DNA of 44,325 nt, from the NCBI GenBank assembly GCA_003251455.1, contig QKFI01000037.1, forward strand, positions 1 to 44,325, in the 5' to 3' direction. The translations under genes were made by a program, and so were the position numbers. This document shows, piece by piece, positions 31,126-40,700 of this stretch. The notes under the pieces were generated by a model that saw only the letters and a list, made by a program, of their open reading frames with translations, had not been told where the DNA came from and did no database searches. The stretch comes from Tolumonas sp. (GTDB taxonomy: Bacteria; Pseudomonadota; Gammaproteobacteria; Enterobacterales; Aeromonadaceae). Position 1 is the first letter of the stretch, and every line of letters begins with the position of its first letter.

Positions 31126-32133
31126 TCAGAAAATAATTTTCTGAATTTCAGGATCTTTTCGCTGTAAATAGTGAGTTGAGTGAATACGGCGAATTGTCCG
31201 TGATTTACCGCGGATCAGTAACGTTTCAGTCGTCGCAAATAACCCATCGCTGCTGATACCGTCCAACAAATCACCTTTGGTAATACCGGTTACAGAAATG
31301 ATGACGTTATCAGTCTTTGCCATCTCCTGAAGCGTTAAGACTTTATTCACATCAATGCCCATTTGTTCACAACGAGCAATTTCCTGTTTTCCAAGTTCAC
31401 GGTTTTCTTCTGTATCACCTTTCACCTGGTCACGCGCTAATAAACGACCTTGCATATCGCCATCGAGAGCGCGAACTGTCGCAGCTGAAATCACGCCTTC
31501 CGGTGCACCACCGATGCAATACAGCATGTCGATTTCATTGTCTGGCAAACAAGTCAGTACAGATGCCGCAACATCACCATCCGGAATTGCAAAAACACGA
31601 ACACCCATTTGTTGCATGGCTTTGATTGCCTCTTCATGACGAGGCTTCGCCAGTGTAATCACTGACATACGATGTAATGGCTTATCTAAAGCACGCGCTA
31701 CCGCGACAATGTTGTCAGCTAAAGGCTTGTTCAGATCAATCACACCTTTTGCCTTATGACCGACAATCAGTTTTTCCATATACATGTCCGGTGCTTTCAG
31801 GAAAGAGCCTTTATCACCAGCAGCCAAAACTGCAACCGCATTATTCTGACCCATGGCTGTCATGCGAGTACCGTCGATCGGGTCAACCGCGATATCAACA
31901 CCATCACCACCACAACCAACTTTCTCACCGATGTAGAGCATTGGTGCTTCATCGATCTCACCTTCACCGATCACGATTTCACCATCGATCTCGATTTGGT
32001 TCAGAACAAAACGCATCGCCTCCACAGCAGCACCGTCAGCCAGGTTCTTATCACCACGGCCCAGCCATTTGTAACCAGCCAATGCTGCAGCTTCTGTTAC
32101 ACGAGAAAATTCGATTGCGAGTTCACGTCTCAT
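31126..32133 (-). CDS. glpX: Class II fructose-1,6-bisphosphatase
   Basis: MRRELAIEFSRVTEAAALAGYKWLGRGDKN, IGEGEIDEAPMLYIGE, VDPIDGTRM. Confidence 0.96.
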   Translation of the reverse strand: MRRELAIEFSRVTEAAALAGYKWLGRGDKNLADGAAVEAMRFVLNQIEIDGEIVIGEGEIDEAPMLYIGEKVGCGGDGVDIAVDPIDGTRMTAMGQNNAVAVLAAGDKGSFLKAPDMYMEKLIVGHKAKGVIDLNKPLADNIVAVARALDKPLHRMSVITLAKPRHEEAIKAMQQMGVRVFAIPDGDVAASVLTCLPDNEIDMLYCIGGAPEGVISAATVRALDGDMQGRLLARDQVKGDTEENRELGKQEIARCEQMGIDVNKVLTLQEMAKTDNVIISVTGITKGDLLDGISSDGLFATTETLLIRGKSRTIRRIHSTHYLQRKDPEIQKIIF

Positions 32134-32262
32134 TTGAATAACACCTATCGTTCTACCGGAGAAAGACTATTCAGTCTGAATTTTGCGCGCGAGTTTAACA
32201 CATTCCAATAAATTATACCGGCAAAGATTAGTGCTCAGAAAAGAGACAATTTCAATAAAAGC

Positions 32263-32289
32263 TTCACAGAGCCTTCACGGTTCTTTCAT
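32263..32289. promoter_or_regulatory. 11-bp-periodic TTCAC direct-repeat array (candidate PhoB box) upstream of the porin
   Basis: TTCAC at 32263 and 32274, TTCAT at 32285; exact 11-bp spacing, as in tandem Pho-box half sites. Confidence 0.4.
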
Positions 32290-32364
32290 CGATGCCACCT
32301 AACATGCCTTCCGGAATTAACCAGGAAGCAGATCACGCTTCACCTCATAAATGAAGGATCGATA

Positions 32365-33453
32365 ATGAAAAAGTTAACCGCAGTGGCAATTGCAGTTTTA
32401 GTCGCATCACAAGCCCAAGCAACCGAAGTTATCAAAAATGATACAACCACTTTAGATCTGACTGGTCGTGCTTATGCAGGGCATTATTTTGGCTCAAAAG
32501 AAAATAGTGATGGTGAAAAAAGTGAAAAAATCGGTGCAAACAACTTCATCCGTTTTGGTGCCAAGGGAGAAACAGCGGTTAGCGGTTCACTGAAAGCAAT
32601 CGGGGAATATGAAGCACAATTCAACATCGGTAATTCAGAAAAAACACTGGCTGGTGATAAAGCGGATAACAATCTGACAACAGCCGATGATAAAAACGAT
32701 GGTAATCTCCGTACCCGTTTAGCTTATGCTGGTTTAAAAGATGAAAATTGGGGACAAGTGACTTTTGGTCGTCAGAAAGGCGCTATCTCAGCAATTACCG
32801 ACTGGACTGATAAATCTCTGACAGATGGTTATGGTAATAACGCTCTGGGCCAGAATACAGATACTTATGGAACAGGCCGTTCTGCTGACGTACTGAAATA
32901 TGTTGGTAAATTTGATCAGGTTGGTCTGAGTGCTAGCTATAAACTGGATGATACAACCACCAAAGATGCAGACAAGACAGCATCAGATGCTGATGCGTAC
33001 GGTGCTGCATTAACCTACAGCTTGCCAATGAATTTCACAATCGGCACTGGCTATAACGTCGGCAAATCAAAAACTGCTGGTGTCAGCACTGATGCCAAAT
33101 TGTGGGTTGCTGGTATCAAATATGATGACAAAGCATTCTACTCTGCTTTCAACTATGCCAAAGGGACTGACTTCCTGAGCGCAGGTAAAGATCACGATGG
33201 TATGGAATTTGTTGTTGGTTATGAGTTCACCAATGGTTTTGGGGTCATGGCGATGTATGACTTAATGAAAGTTAAGCCAGCTAGCGGTGAAAAATATAAT
33301 GGTGTGGACTATTACACCCTGGGTGCGCAATACAAGTTCAATAAAAACCTGCGCGTCGCCGCTGAATACCGCATCAATAATAGTGATAAATCAGCAACAT
33401 CGACTGATGTCTACAAAAACGATATGCAGTTAGCCGTTCGTTACGATTTCTAA
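32365..33453 (+). CDS. General outer membrane porin (OmpU/OmpC-like)
   Basis: Signal peptide MKKLTAVAIAVLVASQAQA; alternating beta-barrel pattern; GDFGTV-like WGQVTFGRQKG; C-terminal NDMQLAVRYDF ending in Phe. Confidence 0.93.
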   Translation: MKKLTAVAIAVLVASQAQATEVIKNDTTTLDLTGRAYAGHYFGSKENSDGEKSEKIGANNFIRFGAKGETAVSGSLKAIGEYEAQFNIGNSEKTLAGDKADNNLTTADDKNDGNLRTRLAYAGLKDENWGQVTFGRQKGAISAITDWTDKSLTDGYGNNALGQNTDTYGTGRSADVLKYVGKFDQVGLSASYKLDDTTTKDADKTASDADAYGAALTYSLPMNFTIGTGYNVGKSKTAGVSTDAKLWVAGIKYDDKAFYSAFNYAKGTDFLSAGKDHDGMEFVVGYEFTNGFGVMAMYDLMKVKPASGEKYNGVDYYTLGAQYKFNKNLRVAAEYRINNSDKSATSTDVYKNDMQLAVRYDF

Positions 33454-33477
33454 TCGAATCACTGCCGGGATAAATTT

Positions 33478-33505
33478 AAGCCGTCATTTATATGACGGCT
33501 TTTTT
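33478..33505 (+). terminator. Intrinsic terminator after the porin
   Basis: aagccgtcat ttat atgacggctt tttt. Confidence 0.88.
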
Positions 33506-33512
33506 ATAGAAA

Positions 33513-33534
33513 AAAACCGCCAATTGGCGGTTTT
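33513..33534. terminator. Second, fully palindromic terminator (serves maeB on the minus strand)
   Basis: aaaaccgccaattggcggtttt. Confidence 0.75.
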
Positions 33535-33552
33535 CTCATGCATGCGAATCAA

Positions 33553-34797
33553 TTAAAGCATGTAGTTTTCAGGCAATGGAATACGAGCAACGCCAGATTC
33601 TTCAGCGGCAATGGCAACAGCGCGTGCAACACGTGGTAACAGACGCGGATCCATCGGTTTCGGGATCACATAATCCACACCAAAACTTAAAGCATCAATA
33701 CCCGCAGCTTGCAGAACTTCGGCAGGAACTGGTTCCTGTGCAATTTGACGAATCGCGTCAACCGCAGCACGTTTCATCGCACTGTTAATACGGCTTGCAC
33801 GTACATCTAATGCACCACGGAAAATAAATGGGAAACAAATAACATTGTTCACCTGGTTTGGATAATCAGAACGGCCAGTTCCCATAATCAAATCAGTACG
33901 CACATCTTTTGCGACTTCAGGACGAATTTCCGGATCAGGATTTGAACACGCAAAAATCACCGGATTCGGTGCCATCATTTTTACATGTTCCGCTGTTATC
34001 ACATCAGGACCTGAAACCCCGACGAATACATCTGCACCATCCATGACTTCATCCAGAGTTTTCAAACCGGAGTCATTCACAAAGCGGCGTTTATGTTCGT
34101 TTAAATCAGTTCGTTCTGAATGGATCACGCCTTTGCGATCCAACATATAAATGTTTGCTGGGTTCGCACCGCAATCAATCAGTAATTCCATACAGGCAAC
34201 AGCGGCAGCACCAGCGCCCATGCATACAATACGGACGTTTTCTAACTGTTTTCCTTGGATCTGTAATGCATTGAGCATTCCTGCCGCAGTCACAATTGCG
34301 GTGCCATGCTGGTCATCATGAAAGACAGGAATATCACACTGTTCAATCAGCGCTTTTTCGATTTCAAAGCATTCAGGCGCTTTAATATCTTCAAGGTTAA
34401 TGCCACCAAACGTATCCGCAATATTTGCAACGGTACGGATAAAATCAGCACTATCGCTATGCTTCACTTCGATATCAATCGCATCAATTCCGGCAAAACG
34501 TTTAAACAATAATGCTTTGCCTTCCATGACTGGCTTTGATGCTAATGGGCCAAGATTTCCAAGGCCTAAGATTGCAGTTCCGTTTGAAATAACGGCAACC
34601 AGATTTCCCTTGGAAGTATAACGATAAGCATCAGCAGGATTTTTAGCAATTTCGCGAACCGGTTCTGCGACCCCCGGGCTGTAAGCCAATGACAAATCTT
34701 TCGCTGTTTCGGCAGACTTCGTCAGCGCGACCGCGATTTTACCAGGAACAGGTTGAGCATGATAATCAAGCGCGGCTTGGCGAAGATCGATGGACAT
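33553..34797 (-). CDS. Malic enzyme (short form, no phosphotransacetylase domain)
   Basis: LSLAYSPGVAEPVREIAKNP, VAVISNGTAILGLGNLGPLASKPVMEGKA, FHDDQHGTAIV; 414 aa. Confidence 0.92.
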   Translation of the reverse strand: MSIDLRQAALDYHAQPVPGKIAVALTKSAETAKDLSLAYSPGVAEPVREIAKNPADAYRYTSKGNLVAVISNGTAILGLGNLGPLASKPVMEGKALLFKRFAGIDAIDIEVKHSDSADFIRTVANIADTFGGINLEDIKAPECFEIEKALIEQCDIPVFHDDQHGTAIVTAAGMLNALQIQGKQLENVRIVCMGAGAAAVACMELLIDCGANPANIYMLDRKGVIHSERTDLNEHKRRFVNDSGLKTLDEVMDGADVFVGVSGPDVITAEHVKMMAPNPVIFACSNPDPEIRPEVAKDVRTDLIMGTGRSDYPNQVNNVICFPFIFRGALDVRASRINSAMKRAAVDAIRQIAQEPVPAEVLQAAGIDALSFGVDYVIPKPMDPRLLPRVARAVAIAAEESGVARIPLPENYML

Positions 34798-34916
34798 AAA
34801 GACTCCTGCAAAGAATAAGACCGTATAACCATAAGGGCTATCCTGGCGTGATCATAATCGAGCAATTGTTATTCACAAGGGCTGATCGAGTCTGTTTGAA
34901 GAATTTTTTAATTACA

Positions 34917-35006
34917 TATACCCAAACAACTTGATGTTGCAGGGAAGCGGAAAGTGATTGGTTCGAATGAGCACAGCAAACACTGCTGCAACCAAGTGGA
35001 AAGGAC
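34917..35006. repeat. Palindromic repeat element, copy 2 (maeB-rpmE intergenic)
   Basis: TATACCCAAACAACTTGATGTTGCAGGGAAGCGG...GAATGAGCACAGC...CTGCTGCAACCAAGTGGAAAGGACATA: imperfect terminal inverted repeat (aACTTGatgTTGCAG / cACTTGgTTGCAG). Same layout as 8402-8467. Confidence 0.6.
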
Positions 35007-35010
35007 ATAA

Positions 35011-35040
35011 AAAAACAAATGCCAGCACGAGGCTGGCATT
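35011..35040 (-). terminator. rpmE intrinsic terminator
   Basis: Minus strand: aatgccagc ctcgt gctggcatt tgttttt. Confidence 0.85.
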
Positions 35041-35066
35041 GAATAAAACGTTTATGTTCAGTTGGC

Positions 35067-35279
35067 TTATTTTTTGCCGCCCAGAACGTTGAAACGTTTT
35101 TTGAAACGGTCGATACGACCACCAGTATCCAGAATTTTCTGTTTACCAGTATAGAATGGGTGACATTCTGAACACACGTCCAGGTTCAGGTCTTTACCTG
35201 TTGAACGAGTAACAAAAGTGTTACCGCAAGAGCACTTAGCAGTGATCTCGTGGTAATCTGGATGAATACCTTCTTTCAT
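35067..35279 (-). CDS. rpmE: 50S ribosomal protein L31 (Zn-binding, Cys+ type)
   Basis: [27 protein letters not shown]...[15 protein letters not shown]; CxC...CxxC. Start refined from 35333. Confidence 0.98.
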   Translation of the reverse strand: MKEGIHPDYHEITAKCSCGNTFVTRSTGKDLNLDVCSECHPFYTGKQKILDTGGRIDRFKKRFNVLGGKK

Positions 35280-35421
35280 GGGATACCTCAAGTCAGGCCG
35301 TGTCGCCATCTGACCCGAAGTCAGACACCACACGAAACATTAAACGATTTTTTCAAGGGTCGGAATGATATAGGATAGGCTTCATACCCGCAAGTTTTAG
35401 TAGAAGAAAAAAACAATATTC

Positions 35422-37620
35422 GTGTCTATTTCGTCCGGTCTCATACAAGTTGCGCTTCCCGTTCCGTTATACCGTCTTTTTGACTATCGGGCGTCTTTTC
35501 CCCTGCCCGCGATTGGGTGTCGAGTCAAAGTACCGTTTGGTCCGCAGCTACTGGTTGGCGTAGTCACAGCTCATCCGGAAACATCTGATCTGCCGGAGAG
35601 CAAACTAAAGCCCATCACAGAAATATTAGATCAAACACCACTCTTTGATAAAACTTTGTGGCATCTGCTTCGCTGGGCCGCTGATTATTATCTGCATCCC
35701 GAAGGTGAGGTTCTGCATCATGCGTTACCCATTCTATTGCGACAAGGCGAAGCTGCGCTTAGCAAGCCCATCCCCTATTGGTGCTTAACGGAAGACGGTG
35801 AAAGTGCCGAATCATTGCTAAAACGTGCGCCTAAACAACAATTGGCGATCCGTTTGCTCGCAGATGGCCCATTACCAGCCGCAGAATTACGCGAGCAAGG
35901 TGTTGACTCACCTGTACTCAAAAATCTGGAACAGAAAGGATTTATTCTGCCCTACGATATTCGAGCACAGCTTCAGAACTGGCATGAGCAATTTCTGTTA
36001 CACGAAGACGATGCACATTACTTGAATGAAGAACAAGCAGCCGCCTTAAGTACCATCAAATTTGCTGAAAACGCGCGGCCGTTTCTTCTTGAGGGCGTGA
36101 CAGGCTCCGGGAAAACTGAAATCTATCTTCAGCTCATTCAGGATGTGTTGAGCAAAGGCAGACAGGTTCTGTTATTAGTCCCCGAAATCGGTTTAACACC
36201 GCAGTTATTACGCCGTTTCCGTCGTCGTTTTCATGCCCCTATTCTGACCCTTCATTCTGCAATGAATGATCGGGAACGACTTGATACCTGGCTGGCCTGT
36301 AAAAATGGTGAGGCCGCCGTATTGATTGGAACACGTTCAGCAGTCTTTACCCCGTTCAAATCACTTGGACTCATCATTGTTGATGAAGAGCATGATACAT
36401 CGCTGAAGCAACAGGAAGGTTTTCGTTACCACGGCCGGGATCTGGCAATTATGCGGGCCAGACAGGAACAGATCCCGATTATTCTCGGCTCTGCCACCCC
36501 ATCTTTCGAATCATTGCATAATGCGCTGACGGGTCGATTCCACCATTTAACGTTAAAAAAACGAGCTGGAAATGCGCAAACTGCGAGTCAGCATGTTCTC
36601 GACGTCAAACACGTACCGCTGAATGCGGGCATTTCCCCCCAATTATTGCAGTTAATGGAGCAAGAACTCAGGAATGGCAATCAGGTCATGCTGTTTCTGA
36701 ATCGTCGTGGTTATGCGCCAGCATTGTTATGTCACGATTGTGGCTGGGTCGCGAGTTGCCCGCATTGCGATGCGTATTATACCTGGCATCAGTCTGACAA
36801 CCGTCTGCATTGCCATCATTGCGATCATATCCGGGCGGTTCCACATACATGTCCTGAATGCCATAGCCACCAATTAGTCAGCGCCGGGGTTGGAACAGAA
36901 CAATTGGGCGCCTTTTTACAACAGCATTTCCCTGCTTATAAAACAATTCGGATTGATCGGGACAATACACGGCGTAAAGGAGAGCTGGAACAGCACTTAT
37001 CTGCCATTCGACAAAATGAATATCAGATTTTGATTGGTACGCAGATGCTTGCCAAAGGACATCACTTCCCTGATGTAACATTGGTCGGAATTCTGGATGT
37101 CGATGCTGCGCTTTATTCCACCGATTTCCGCGCAACAGAACGGTTAGCACAACTTTATGTTCAGGTTGCAGGACGCGCAGGACGCGCCAGCAAACCAGGT
37201 CGCGTTATCTTACAAACACACCATCCGGAAAATGCCCTGCTTCAGGATTTGGTTAATAACGGCTACCATCATTTTGCCCGAACCAGCTTACAGGAAAGAA
37301 AAGCCTTATCCTTGCCCCCTTACAGTTATCAGGCGGTCTTAAAGGCTGATGCTATTCATCGGGATTTTGTCAGTCAGTTTATGGAACAAGCTGCCACAAT
37401 CTGTTCGGGATATGGAGCACCGGATTTATCGGTTATCGGCCCGATCACACCGCTCATGGAAAAAAGAGCGGGTCGGTTTCGAATGATTATATTATTACAA
37501 TGTAACAGCAGAAAACATTTACAACATTATCTGCATCAATTGATTCCGGCAATCAATCAAATTACAACACATCATTCTCTACGCTGGCATCTCGACGTCG
37601 ATCCTGTCGACATTATGTAA
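35422..37620 (+). CDS. priA: Primosomal protein N' (replication restart helicase)
   Basis: LLEGVTGSGKTEIYLQLI Walker A, VDEEHDTSLKQQ, zinc-binding CHDCGWVASCPHCD...CHHCDH...CPECHSH. Confidence 0.97.
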   Translation: MSISSGLIQVALPVPLYRLFDYRASFPLPAIGCRVKVPFGPQLLVGVVTAHPETSDLPESKLKPITEILDQTPLFDKTLWHLLRWAADYYLHPEGEVLHHALPILLRQGEAALSKPIPYWCLTEDGESAESLLKRAPKQQLAIRLLADGPLPAAELREQGVDSPVLKNLEQKGFILPYDIRAQLQNWHEQFLLHEDDAHYLNEEQAAALSTIKFAENARPFLLEGVTGSGKTEIYLQLIQDVLSKGRQVLLLVPEIGLTPQLLRRFRRRFHAPILTLHSAMNDRERLDTWLACKNGEAAVLIGTRSAVFTPFKSLGLIIVDEEHDTSLKQQEGFRYHGRDLAIMRARQEQIPIILGSATPSFESLHNALTGRFHHLTLKKRAGNAQTASQHVLDVKHVPLNAGISPQLLQLMEQELRNGNQVMLFLNRRGYAPALLCHDCGWVASCPHCDAYYTWHQSDNRLHCHHCDHIRAVPHTCPECHSHQLVSAGVGTEQLGAFLQQHFPAYKTIRIDRDNTRRKGELEQHLSAIRQNEYQILIGTQMLAKGHHFPDVTLVGILDVDAALYSTDFRATERLAQLYVQVAGRAGRASKPGRVILQTHHPENALLQDLVNNGYHHFARTSLQERKALSLPPYSYQAVLKADAIHRDFVSQFMEQAATICSGYGAPDLSVIGPITPLMEKRAGRFRMIILLQCNSRKHLQHYLHQLIPAINQITTHHSLRWHLDVDPVDIM

Positions 37621-37713
37621 TGTTTTTGTATATAAATTAGATCTAGTATTACGTTTGATATCATTCTGGCTAATATTGTTTTGATAAGCGAATTAATTAA
37701 TTGAGTGCCGTTC

Positions 37714-40700
37714 ATGCGTGACAACAATAATATGCATTTTTCATCATTAACGATTGTGCTGATCTATGCATTGTTTGCGGTCATCTGGATTGCAGCCTCT
37801 GATAAACTATTAGCGCTCGTCATTTCTGATCACGAAATGATGACTGTTTTATCCATTGGTAAAGGTTTTCTTTTCATCGTAATTACAAGTCTTGCGCTTT
37901 ATCTGCTACTCAACTTTTATGAAAAAAAAACCAGCCATGCCAACCAGAATATATATAGTGATAAGCTCGCCTCACGCCGTCTGGCATTATTATTTGCCTC
38001 TCAAATTATTCTTATGCCGTTAATCCCAGCTGTACTGTACGAATGGCAGGGCCAGCAAGTCAAAAAAACAGCCCTCAGTGATTTAACTGCATTTAGCAAA
38101 GTCAAAAGAGAGAGAATTCAAAACTGGCTGAATGAGCGATATTCCGATGCAATTATGTTGCAACACAATGAATCATTCCTTCAGGCTGTTTCATTGATCA
38201 ATTTAGGCGGTAGTATTCGTAGCACTCCAATTGATTTGCCAATCCAGTTATTACTCAATAACAAAAATTATCAGGCTGCCTCTATATTGAATAACTCCGG
38301 CGATTTGGTTGGTATTTACGGACATTTACCTGTGCATCGGTTTGTGATGCCTGAAACACAGATAAAATCGTCGATGTTAGTCAACGCTAACGCCAAAGGT
38401 AACATCACGACGCAATGGTATTGGAATGAAAATAAACAATTATATCTGGATATAAAAGTTCGATTACACGACCCTCGTACCAATGATCTGATCGGAACAC
38501 TGATCCTGACGCAGAATCTATTAACGCAACTATTACCTCATATTCAAAACTGGCCAAGTAATACTGCAACTGGCGTCATTTATCTTTTACAAGCGCATGA
38601 TGACCGATTGTCATTCATTCAAGTTCCGGCCAATGATGGTATTCATGCTACGAATGTCGAGCGATTTTTAAATGATGATATGTCCGAATTGGTGAATAAA
38701 ATCATCGCGAACAAAAACGGGTTCTATGAAGGGCCCGATTTTAACAATCAGGATATTTTTGCCAGTTACGAATCCATTGATCATTCAGGCTGGTATATTT
38801 TAGTTCAGCAGGAACAAGCTGAACTTTTTGCGCCACTTTATACGCTGATTAAACTGGTCATACTTATCATCTTTTTTGGCGGACTAATGATGTTGTTTCT
38901 CATTAATCTGCTATGGCGTCAGCAACTCTATTCCAACCGACTCGAACTGCAACATAAGACTGATCAAAAAGACAGACTGCTACGCTATTTCTTTGAATTA
39001 CCCTTATTTGGCATGGCCATTACCCATGCAGGCCATGGCCACTGGATTCGATTTAATGAGCAATTAGCGCAGATGTTGGGTTACAGTTCCGATGAATTAA
39101 TCCATATCGATTTGCGTTCACTGACACCAGAACACGATCGCATTGCAGATCAGGACGAATTAAAACGTTTGGAAAGTGGTCAATCTGATGGATTCCAGCG
39201 AGAAAAACAATTACGCCATAAAGACGGTCATTTAATTGATGTCAATGTCGATACCCGATGCGTACGGACACCCGATAAAAAAGTTGCTTTCATTATTTCT
39301 GTTATTGAAGACATTAGTACGCGCAAAGTAAATGAAGGCTTGCTTCAACGACAACGCGATCTTTATAACATGCTCTCGTTAACCAATCAGGCAATCATTC
39401 GGTTTAAACACAAAGATACGTTATTACGTCACGTCTGTCAGATTGCAGTGGAACATGGAAAGTTTTTGTTTGCCTGGTTCGGGATGTATGACGAAGCAAA
39501 CGAAAATATCGAATTTTTTCATACGTTTGGTGAAGATAATGGCTTCACGGCATGGATAAGCCTAGAAGGCAAAACACAACCGGACTTGATTCGAAAAACT
39601 GCTGCGATGCAGGCACTGAAATCGGGCGAAAATCTGATCATCAATAACTTTCAGCAACAAGCAACGATAACTCGCTTTCATCGCAAAGCACTCGAAGCGG
39701 GTATCGCATCATCCGCATATTTCATCATTCGTGAACAAGGCAAAATCATTGGATCCTTTAATTTTTATGCCGGTTCAGCTGATTTCTTTAACTCTGAAAT
39801 TATAAATACCTTATCCGACATGGCGATGGATATTTCATTTGCCTTAGACAATCTGCGAAAGGATAAAAAATTATTTCAAAGCGAAGAGCTTTTCAGAACA
39901 GCGATCATGAATTCGCCAACACCAACAGTTATTTACACTCAAACGGGGAAAGGTTTAACCATCAATAAACGTTGGACTGAATTAACCGGGTATACGCTGG
40001 ATGATATCCCAAGTCGATCGGTCTGGATAAAAATGGCAGAGCCATTGGATCAAAACAACCCGTGGATCATCCAGGATCAGGGACCGACCATTACTGAACC
40101 TGTTTATGCCGGCGAATATCGAATTCACTGTAAAGACGGTTCTATCCGTTACTGGGATATGCTCACATCACCATTAAGCGTGGATGATAATGGCGAGCGT
40201 TTGTTAGTCACGATGGCAAATGATGTGACCGAGCGACGCGCCGCAGAAGAAGCGCTCAAGCAAAGCGAAGAGTTGTTCCATACCTTAGCAACCGTTGTTC
40301 CGGTTGGAATATTCAGACTCAACAAAGATAGAGAACCCGTTTATGTCAATGAAGCCGGTGAACATTTACTCAACTGGTCAATCGGCGCAAAACATGAGTG
40401 GTATTCATGTATCCATTCTCAGGATCTTGCCATTCTCAAAGATCGTTGGCTGCAAGATTTGATCGCAGGTCAACAAGTTGAGCTACCCTGCCGAATTCAG
40501 CGCGATACCGATGATTCAACAGCGTATCGATGGGTTGTGATGTCAGCCAGACCCGAACGAGATGAGCAACAAAACATCACGGGATACATTGGCAGTATTA
40601 CGGATATTTCTTCACAAAAAGAAAATGAACTGATGCTGAATCAAGCCGCTACTGTATTTGAAAATACACAGGAAGGTATTCTGATTACAGACATGCAAGG

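Noticed and set aside
33478-33534. Two adjacent hairpins between the porin and maeB as a possible repeat or sRNA
   Set aside because: Best explained as one intrinsic terminator per convergent gene.
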